DNA of 11,443 nucleotides from an uncultured Sutterella sp. (GTDB lineage Bacteria; Pseudomonadota; Gammaproteobacteria; Burkholderiales; Burkholderiaceae_F). Below the pieces are notes generated by a model. That model had not been told where the DNA came from and searched no databases. It worked only from the letters and a program-made list of their open reading frames with translations. The translations under genes and the position numbers were made by a program. Shown piece by piece: positions 6,160 through 11,443 of this stretch. The DNA lies in the NCBI GenBank assembly GCA_905192805.1, contig CAJJMF010000068.1:1-11443 (forward strand). The letters are read 5' to 3'. Each line of letters opens with the position of its first letter. Position 1 is the stretch's first letter.

Positions 6160-6182
6160 AATACGGCGCAGTCTCGCGTATT
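6160..6182. repeat. Small inverted repeat in the divergent intergenic region
   Basis: AATACG (6160-6165) and CGTATT (6177-6182) form a perfect six-base inverted repeat with an 11-base spacer, between the divergent recombinase and kinase genes. It could be an operator for either gene. Six-base arms occur often by chance, so the call is weak. Confidence 0.25.
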
Positions 6183-6241
6183 GTCTCATGCCGTACACTG
6201 GGCGAAGTCGGGCGGTTGTGTTAAAGTTTACTCTCATTAGC

Positions 6242-6259
6242 CACACGGTAAAACGTGTG
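6242..6259. promoter_or_regulatory. Dyad CACACG-N6-CGTGTG upstream of the sensor kinase
   Basis: A perfect six-base dyad with a six-base A-rich spacer lies about 47 bases upstream of the chosen kinase start. A weak promoter-like pair (TTTACT 6227-6232, TAAAAC 6249-6254, 16-base spacer) overlaps it. The geometry is that of a dimeric regulator site. The GTG at 6255 falls inside this dyad, which argues against it as the kinase start. Confidence 0.35.
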
Positions 6260-6305
6260 CGCGAAAAATCGGTCCCCACTATTTGTTATTGCATGTGCTT
6301 TTTCC

Positions 6306-8939
6306 ATGCCCAACGCCAATTCGTCACGCACTCCTTTCGGTCGCTTTACGCGGTTACCCTCTATGGCTTTTCGCCCGCTTGTAAATGCCCTGTTTACCCT
6401 TGCCTTTCTGGGGCTGACGGGTACGAGTGCGGTGTGGGCGGGCTCGGTCGTGGGGATTGGGGACGCCGAACACACTGCGACCGAATCGATTAAAACGCTG
6501 ATTGAATACGACGCGCTCGCCGAAGAAACCCGCGCGTGGGCAGAGAGTGAGGCGGTGCGTTCGGGCACGGTGAAGCCCCCTCTACCCGCGTTAGCGCCCA
6601 CCCGTTCGGCAGACGTGGCGCTCACGAAACCCCCGGTGACGGGGGCGACGGACCAAGCGAAAAAGACTAACGAAGCGCGTACGTCGATGAACGAACCCCA
6701 AGGGTTGCAACGCGATCCGCCCCCGTTGGTGAGCGACGTGCCCTTTTCGCAACCGATTCGCTTAGGGGTGCAGCATTCGCTCCTTAAAACGTCGCAAAGT
6801 GACATCATCCTCAAAACCCGCGAACACTTGGCGCGTGTGTATGGGCGTCAATGGATTACGGTCTTTTATTTGGACGATAAGGACCTCTCAACGGCGCTGC
6901 GCAGTGGGCAAGTGGACTTTTTTATTGCGGACGCAGACTACTTTACGATCGAAGAGCAACTCCTCAACTTAGAGGCGATTGCGAGTTTGTGGCCCAGCGA
7001 AAGTGAGTCGCCCCAGTTAGCCACGGGTTCGGTGATTGTCGCGCGCAAAACCCATAAAGCAGGCGAAGTCGCGCCGACGTTACACGACTTAGCGACGCGA
7101 AAAATCGTGGCGAGCTCGCCCACCTCACTTGCGGGCTGGTTAGCCGCTGCGGTCGAATTTAAGCAGCATCACGTCTTTATGGACGACGATCCCTTACCCA
7201 ACACCACGTTTACAGATGGGAACGTGCGTAAGGTACTCTCCACGATGGCCGAAAAACCCGCCACGATCGGGGTGCTCCCGGCGTGTGAAATGGAGCGGAT
7301 GGCCGAGCGCGGGGAGTTGCGCTTAAGTGACTACTGGGTGATTAACCCCCGACGTAACGATGGGCTCAATTGTGTGCACTCGACAGCGCTTTACCCCAGT
7401 TGGGTCTTTGGGGGCGTGAAAACCGTGCGTCCCACGGTGCGCAAAGCCATTACGACGGCGCTCTTTATGATGGAAGGTAAAGGCGGGGAAAACGTCGCCC
7501 TTCCGGTGATGGAACTCACGCCCGACCCGCACGTGATGACTGCCAATGGGGAAATTAAACGCGCGGGCGAAGGCTATACGCTGGGCCCCGTGACGAGCAT
7601 CTTTGGGGCCGAATGGACGACGCCCGTCACGAACCGCCCGATTTATGACCTCTTTTATACGCTCAAGATGGGACCTTACTCGGATTTGGCCGAGTGGAGT
7701 GTGCGACGCTTTGTGAGTGGGCATGCCGAACTCTTAGCGGTGATTAGTCTGGCGATCTTTTTGGTGTTGACCTACGCGGGGAGTTTGTCGGTGCTGGTGC
7801 GGCGACGCACGAAACTCTTGCGTCAAGCCTTAGAAGACCGTGAAAAGGCCGACAAAGAAATGGAAGCCTCGCGCACGCACATTGAAAACCTAGAGCGCAC
7901 CGGGCTCGTGGGACAAATGTCGACCGTGATTGCGCACGAATTAAAGCAGCCTTTGGGAGCCGTGAATAATTACGCGAACGCCCTCTTGAGACGCTTAAAG
8001 CGCGAAGACTTTAATAAAGAGCGCTTTGAAGTGGCGTTGAGCGAAATCGTGAAAGAAGCGAGTCGCGCGAGTGAAATCGTCGAACGTGTACGCAGTTACG
8101 CCAAGCACGACTATCCGCCGCGCAACGTAGAAGATTTGTCGACCATCATTTTGTCTGCGATTGAAACGTTTCGCCGTAGTCGCAATTCCGAGGCGGCCGT
8201 TGTGGTGCGCATGCGTGCCAAGAGTTTGGCCGAAGTCGACGCCTGGGAAATCGAATTGATGGTGTTAAACCTCTTAAAGAACGCGGCCGACGCGATCGTG
8301 ACGGTACCGCGCCCCCGTATCGATGTGGTTTTAGAGCCCGCGAGCGAGACCGAGTGGCGGTTAACGGTGGGCGACAATGGTCCCTATTTAACGGACGAGC
8401 AATTGGGGCGCTTCTTTAAGCCCCTGCAAACGAGTAAAGGCGATGCGGGGATGGGTTTGGGGCTCTCGATTGTGGCCAATATTGCCGAGCGCCATGCGGG
8501 CAACATTACGGTCGCGCGTAACGGAGAGCGCGGGGTGAAGTTTACGTTCCTCTTCCCGAAAGTAAATGACCCAACCTTGGCCGATAAGGTACCGTGGCCC
8601 ACGGGCGACGAAGACCTCTTGGTCTACCAAGCCGGGGGTCGAGGGGCCGTATTCCGTGAAAAATTGAATGCCCAGCGTCTGATTCATTCCCGCGGTCCGG
8701 TGGACGTGGAATTGGCGGCCTTTGATGAAGAGGGGATGCCGAAGACCGTGCACACGGCGGTGCTCTTTGATGTCGCTCGCGTGATGGAAAACGGGGAACC
8801 GATTTCGCACACCTTTGATAAGGTTCTGGAAACGGCGACGACCCCAGAAGCTCAACGTAAAGCGATTGAACGCGAAGTGGATCGGTTTGTCTCCGAGAGT
8901 CTCGATATTGACGAGAGCGACGTGCCCAAAAACGCCTAA
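6306..8939 (+). CDS. TtrS-like sensor histidine kinase with periplasmic PhnD-type domain
   Basis: It should sense a ligand in the periplasm and autophosphorylate a histidine in the cytoplasm. Numbering is from ATG 6306 (877 residues). A signal peptide or membrane anchor ends near AVWA (42-45); ATG 6363 would give a neater signal peptide, and no start has a clear ribosome-binding site. An Ala/Pro-rich linker (about 50-140) leads to a PhnD/TtrS-type ligand-binding domain (about 148-403). A membrane helix spans about 476-498, then a short coiled coil, the HisKA box HELKQPLG with phospho-acceptor H544, the N box NLLKNAADA (N659), DNGPYL (D690) and the G box GMGLGLS (715-721). TtrS senses tetrathionate in Salmonella; the ligand here is unknown. 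A tail of about 125 residues (753-877) follows the ATPase domain, and I do not recognise it. No response regulator is adjacent. Confidence 0.9.
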   Translation: MPNANSSRTPFGRFTRLPSMAFRPLVNALFTLAFLGLTGTSAVWAGSVVGIGDAEHTATESIKTLIEYDALAEETRAWAESEAVRSGTVKPPLPALAPTRSADVALTKPPVTGATDQAKKTNEARTSMNEPQGLQRDPPPLVSDVPFSQPIRLGVQHSLLKTSQSDIILKTREHLARVYGRQWITVFYLDDKDLSTALRSGQVDFFIADADYFTIEEQLLNLEAIASLWPSESESPQLATGSVIVARKTHKAGEVAPTLHDLATRKIVASSPTSLAGWLAAAVEFKQHHVFMDDDPLPNTTFTDGNVRKVLSTMAEKPATIGVLPACEMERMAERGELRLSDYWVINPRRNDGLNCVHSTALYPSWVFGGVKTVRPTVRKAITTALFMMEGKGGENVALPVMELTPDPHVMTANGEIKRAGEGYTLGPVTSIFGAEWTTPVTNRPIYDLFYTLKMGPYSDLAEWSVRRFVSGHAELLAVISLAIFLVLTYAGSLSVLVRRRTKLLRQALEDREKADKEMEASRTHIENLERTGLVGQMSTVIAHELKQPLGAVNNYANALLRRLKREDFNKERFEVALSEIVKEASRASEIVERVRSYAKHDYPPRNVEDLSTIILSAIETFRRSRNSEAAVVVRMRAKSLAEVDAWEIELMVLNLLKNAADAIVTVPRPRIDVVLEPASETEWRLTVGDNGPYLTDEQLGRFFKPLQTSKGDAGMGLGLSIVANIAERHAGNITVARNGERGVKFTFLFPKVNDPTLADKVPWPTGDEDLLVYQAGGRGAVFREKLNAQRLIHSRGPVDVELAAFDEEGMPKTVHTAVLFDVARVMENGEPISHTFDKVLETATTPEAQRKAIEREVDRFVSESLDIDESDVPKNA

Positions 8940-8949
8940 ATCGGACGGC

Positions 8950-8981
8950 TTAAGGGATAGCCTTAATTGATGTTTTTTTTT
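8950..8981 (+). terminator. Weak terminator after the sensor kinase
   Basis: TTAAGG (8950-8955) pairs with CCTTAA (8961-8966) around a five-base loop, and nine T residues follow at 8973-8981. The stem is short and AT-rich, so termination may be partial. The T tract also lies in the spacer of the next gene's promoter candidate. Confidence 0.5.
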
Positions 8982-8994
8982 GCTCCCATAAAAT
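8967..8994 (+). promoter_or_regulatory. Sigma70-like promoter candidate for the DUF1266 gene
   Basis: TTGATG (8967-8972) and TAAAAT (8989-8994) are separated by 16 bases and match consensus at four and five of six positions. The gene start is 43 bases past the -10 box, with AAGGAG (9025-9030) six bases before the ATG. Confidence 0.55.
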
Positions 8995-9036
8995 GAAATT
9001 ATTGAGCGTTTCACTCATTCATTTAAGGAGCACATC

Positions 9037-9807
9037 ATGGGCTTTTTCAAGAACCTCCTCAAAACGTTTTCCTCCGAAAAGTATCGCCGTCATCCTGAGG
9101 GCTCGGCGTTAACGCCGGAACAGTTTTCCGCCATTAATGTGGGCGCCATCAATGCCGAACAAACGATGTCGCTTTGCGATGCGCTCACGACCGGCAACGA
9201 CGTGGAGAAACTCAAAGAGCAGCTACGGGACTACTACGGGATAGAGGACGAGGAGAGTGCGATGGCAACGGTGAAATGGTTTATCGGGGGAGGCCACCGC
9301 ATTGCCTACGACTTCATTCGCGAACACGTCGCGAGCGATGGCGCCGTGGCGCTCGATTTGTCCGAAGTGGATGAGTCGATGCACGAGACGGTCAACGAAT
9401 ACGTAAAGAATGTGAACGAAACGGCCGAGTATCTCATCAAAGAAGGCTGGATCACGAGCAAAGCCGATTTGAATACCCTAGGGATCGAAGGCTGGGACTT
9501 AGGACGTTGCGTCTTAGTCGTGCGCTCGGCCTACGATTGTGGGTATATCTCCGAAGAGGATGCTTGGCAAGTGATTAAGTTGGCGCACGATTTTGCTCGC
9601 ACGGTATTCCCCGATTGGCACGCGCTGGCAAAGAGTTATGTCGTGGGCCGTGCAATGTGGGGCGGAGACGATTTGATGCTGCGCGGCATTAATAACATAG
9701 CTAAGGGCCTTTTAGAGGAGGAAGGGAGTCCTTGGAAGGAAGTGCCCCTACAAATCGGTGAACCCGTGGTGATGGACGAGTCGCCCGAAGCGACGGCAGA
9801 GAGTTAA
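9037..9807 (+). CDS. DUF1266-family protein
   Basis: The 256-residue product looks cytosolic, with no signal peptide or membrane helix. The C-terminal half carries the pattern I associate with DUF1266: IEGWDLGRCVLVVR (150-163), GYISEEDAWQVI (169-180), FPDWHALAKSYVVGRAMWGG (191-210). E. coli YbeU and YbeR belong to this family (from memory). The biochemical function of the family is unknown to me. The N-terminal half (about 20-135) is helical-looking and acidic. The start has a strong ribosome-binding site, and the gene appears to be a single transcription unit with its own promoter and terminator. Because the upstream terminator is weak, some readthrough from the kinase is possible, but a functional link is not shown. 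Confidence 0.85.
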   Translation: MGFFKNLLKTFSSEKYRRHPEGSALTPEQFSAINVGAINAEQTMSLCDALTTGNDVEKLKEQLRDYYGIEDEESAMATVKWFIGGGHRIAYDFIREHVASDGAVALDLSEVDESMHETVNEYVKNVNETAEYLIKEGWITSKADLNTLGIEGWDLGRCVLVVRSAYDCGYISEEDAWQVIKLAHDFARTVFPDWHALAKSYVVGRAMWGGDDLMLRGINNIAKGLLEEEGSPWKEVPLQIGEPVVMDESPEATAES

Positions 9808-9845
9808 GGTGGCTTTCGCGTGCTCACTACGACCACCAAAACATC

Positions 9846-9880
9846 AGGCTCCTGCGATGTGTATATTGCAGGAGCCTTTT
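9846..9880. terminator. Strong, probably bidirectional terminator
   Basis: AGGCTCCTGC (9846-9855) pairs perfectly with GCAGGAGCCT (9868-9877) around a 12-base loop, with four T residues following on the plus strand. It lies between the convergent DUF1266 and hydrolase genes. The minus-strand side has only a short, offset T run (GATGTTTT), so plus-strand termination is better supported. Confidence 0.85.
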
Positions 9881-9895
9881 CACAAACGGGGTGGT

Positions 9896-10978
9896 TTATA
9901 GGTTTCCGCCTTTCTCTGTCGGGGTGGTCAATGGGGGCGCTTTCGCTGGATCGCCCAAGTGTGTCACAAAATACGAGACCACCCGATCAATCACGGGCGG
10001 TTGGTACCAGGGAAGGTCGCCGTGCCCCGCGCCTTCCACCAAAACGTATTCACAGCCTTTGACGTGTTTAGCGCTGAGCGCTTCAAAGAGGTGCGCACTT
10101 TGCCAGGGTGAAACCAATTTGTCGGCACTTCCATGCATTAAGAGTATCGGCGGTTCGCTTCCATCCACGTGGCCAATCGCAGAGGCATGGAGGGTTTTCG
10201 CTTCGTCGGTATGAATGGTGCCACCCGGGTATTCGGCAAACGCGGGCCCATGCAAAAGGAGTGCTTCGGTGACGTTGTTCGCCGCATGAATGGCGTTGGT
10301 GGCCTCACTAAAGCCTTCGCCCACGCTACGTAAGTCCGAGAGCCCATAGAGCGACACCACGGCTTGCACGTCCGAATTGACCGTGAGCCACTCGCCCTTG
10401 TCCCAACTCGTTTCGCCGTTGGTGGTTCCCAACATTTCGGCTAAGTACCCACCCGCAGAGTCGCCTAGCACGCCAATTTTGTCTGGATCAATGCCCAATT
10501 CCATCGCATGCGAGCGCAAAAACCGCACCGCAGCTTTGCCGTCCTCGACGAGTCCCGGAAAGCGTGTGGGTACAGGACGATACTCGGCCGCTGCCACCAC
10601 AAAGCCCGCTCGCGCAAGCGCGTAGCGCATTTCAATGAATTTTTCATGATCGGCCGAGGTAAAGCCACCCCCAGGGAAATACACCACGGCAGGTTTGGCG
10701 GTCTTGGTGCGTGGAATTAAGAGCGTCATTTTGAGTTGGTCAAAGCGGCGCACTTCTTTGATCTGTTGATAGACCACACCACTCATTTCATCGATTTGCC
10801 CGTTTTCCACGTTGACCGTGAGGGTTTGCGCACCCGCGGTGTAGCCCATTAAGGCGGTGGGGTTGGTGGCAGCGTGAGCAACACTCGCGCTCCAAAGCGT
10901 CGCACAGAGCGTAAGGACGAGCGTGAGCGACGGGAAACGGCTCAGGGTTCCCGCGTGCGGGTGGTGACGGTAAGGCAT
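9896..10978 (-). CDS. Secreted alpha/beta hydrolase (esterase/lipase-like)
   Basis: The protein has 360 residues and should hydrolyse an ester bond outside the cytoplasm. A signal peptide is clear: a basic start, a hydrophobic stretch (17-31) and likely cleavage after VAHA (33-36). The fold is of the BD-FAE / hormone-sensitive-lipase type: PGGGF (102-106) stands where HGGG forms the oxyanion hole, the nucleophile elbow is GDSAGG with S174, the acid is D286 in HGSADKLV, and the catalytic histidine is H319 in GAGHGD. The histidine that usually starts the HGGG motif is proline here. Start ATG 10978 has GGAGAG six bases upstream. The substrate cannot be read from sequence; carbohydrate acetyl esters or feruloyl-type esters are typical of relatives. 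It is convergent with the DUF1266 gene and about 315 bases downstream of the partial transporter gene. Confidence 0.9.
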   Translation of the reverse strand: MPYRHHPHAGTLSRFPSLTLVLTLCATLWSASVAHAATNPTALMGYTAGAQTLTVNVENGQIDEMSGVVYQQIKEVRRFDQLKMTLLIPRTKTAKPAVVYFPGGGFTSADHEKFIEMRYALARAGFVVAAAEYRPVPTRFPGLVEDGKAAVRFLRSHAMELGIDPDKIGVLGDSAGGYLAEMLGTTNGETSWDKGEWLTVNSDVQAVVSLYGLSDLRSVGEGFSEATNAIHAANNVTEALLLHGPAFAEYPGGTIHTDEAKTLHASAIGHVDGSEPPILLMHGSADKLVSPWQSAHLFEALSAKHVKGCEYVLVEGAGHGDLPWYQPPVIDRVVSYFVTHLGDPAKAPPLTTPTEKGGNL

Positions 10979-10990
10979 GGAATCTCTCCA

Positions 10991-11292
10991 AAAAACACGA
11001 TAGGTTGATTGTGCGCTCGTTGGGACGAAGGCAGTGTGCTGAAAAGAACCATGAAGGCGTTATCCTCCAAAATTGGTGTAAACCCTAAATATGACAGTTT
11101 GTAACGAATATCGGCAAAGCGTTGCTCAATGAGAGTTTGAATGATTTTAAACTATCAAGTAGTAAATTTAGTTAGATGTTATCTATTGGAAAAACGCGTT
11201 GATAGTGCCAATGTAAAGACATGCCGTGAGCATAGGAGGGGGGTTCGCTGACGCAACAAATTAGTAAACCCACTGCTTATTGAAATCGGGGA
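10991..11292. other. AT-rich intergenic region upstream of the hydrolase
   Basis: About 300 bases without a convincing gene, lower in GC than its surroundings from roughly 11060 on. It should contain the hydrolase promoter on the minus strand, but no clear -35/-10 pair stands out. A minus-strand 36-codon frame (11052 down to 10942) starts 11 bases after GGAGG and runs into the hydrolase out of frame; it could be a leader peptide but is more likely chance. ACTATCAA (11151-11158) and TTGATAGT (11199-11206) form a distant, weak inverted repeat. Confidence 0.5.
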
Positions 11293-11443
11293 TTAAAAAC
11301 GCTCCTCGGATTTAACCACCATACCATTTCGAATTTGATAGCTAGCTAATGTCAAATTCATGTTAATTTTCGGGTTAACCCTCATTACAGCCTTTGCGGC
11401 TCCCTCATCATTATTGCTCTCTGTAATATAATCAGCTACAGCT
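11293..11443 (-). CDS. C-terminal end of an ABC-transporter substrate-binding protein (partial)
   Basis: The last 49 codons of a minus-strand gene run in from the right edge and stop at 11293-11295. The visible peptide contains EGAAKAVMRVNPKINMNLTL followed by ASYQIRNGMVVKSEERF. The pattern A-x-x-x-x-NP-x-(I/M)-x-x-x-L-x-x-A-S, a helical end after the mature domain, resembles the C-terminus of NitT/TauT/THI5-like periplasmic binding proteins, which deliver sulfonates, nitrate or pyrimidine precursors to an ABC importer. The fragment is short and recognised by eye only. Transport genes would be expected beyond the window. The stop is followed by a gap of about 315 bases before the hydrolase, so the two are probably separate transcripts. 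Confidence 0.5.
   Translation of the reverse strand, partial: AVADYITESNNDEGAAKAVMRVNPKINMNLTLASYQIRNGMVVKSEERF

Noticed and set aside
8950..8957. TTAAGGGA resembling the fic half-site after the kinase gene
   Set aside because: It is half of a terminator stem, and a single 8-base match is expected by chance.
8388..9014. 208-codon minus-strand frame opposite the kinase tail
   Set aside because: It is antisense to the kinase and gives no recognisable protein pattern; the kinase frame continues without a break.
11151..11206. ACTATCAA / TTGATAGT inverted repeat upstream of the hydrolase
   Set aside because: The arms are only 8 bases and are 40 bases apart in AT-rich DNA; not enough for a regulatory call.

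Overview
The window looks like chromosomal DNA from a betaproteobacterium, most plausibly a Sutterellaceae-type Burkholderiales. This is an inference from gene content: a tmk-holB pair, a long tyrosine recombinase with an N-terminal helix-hairpin-helix region of the DUF3701 type, a TtrS-like sensor kinase with a periplasmic PhnD-type domain, and a secreted alpha/beta hydrolase. No rRNA, tRNA, CRISPR array or complete insertion sequence was recognised.

Left part (1-2705) is accessory in character. Two tandem paralogous genes (352-651 and 729-1028) encode unrecognised 99-residue proteins. They sit between imperfect 26-bp direct repeats (70-95 and 1133-1158), and a 35-bp intergenic repeat (672-706 and 1048-1082) follows each gene. 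The two proteins are nearly identical in residues 40-72 and strongly diverged in residues 22-39 and 73-99. Next, on the minus strand, is a Fic-domain AMP-transferase with its own inhibitory motif. Its promoter region carries a symmetric TTCCCTTAAA/TTTAAGGGAA operator candidate. An isolated 65-codon fragment resembling the end of an outer-membrane beta-barrel and a long-loop hairpin lie between fic and tmk.

Middle part (2706-6066) is housekeeping plus recombination. tmk and holB overlap by 10 bases and end at a clear terminator. A convergent 551-residue tyrosine recombinase ends inside the loop of that terminator.

Right part (6306-11443) holds a large orphan sensor histidine kinase with an unexplained C-terminal extension, a DUF1266 protein with its own promoter and terminator, a convergent secreted esterase/lipase-like hydrolase, and at the right edge the last 49 codons of what looks like an ABC-transporter substrate-binding protein. 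No response regulator is present for the kinase.

The best candidates for something undescribed are the repeat-bounded, segmentally diverging small-gene pair next to the self-regulated-looking Fic gene, and the C-terminal domain of the kinase.
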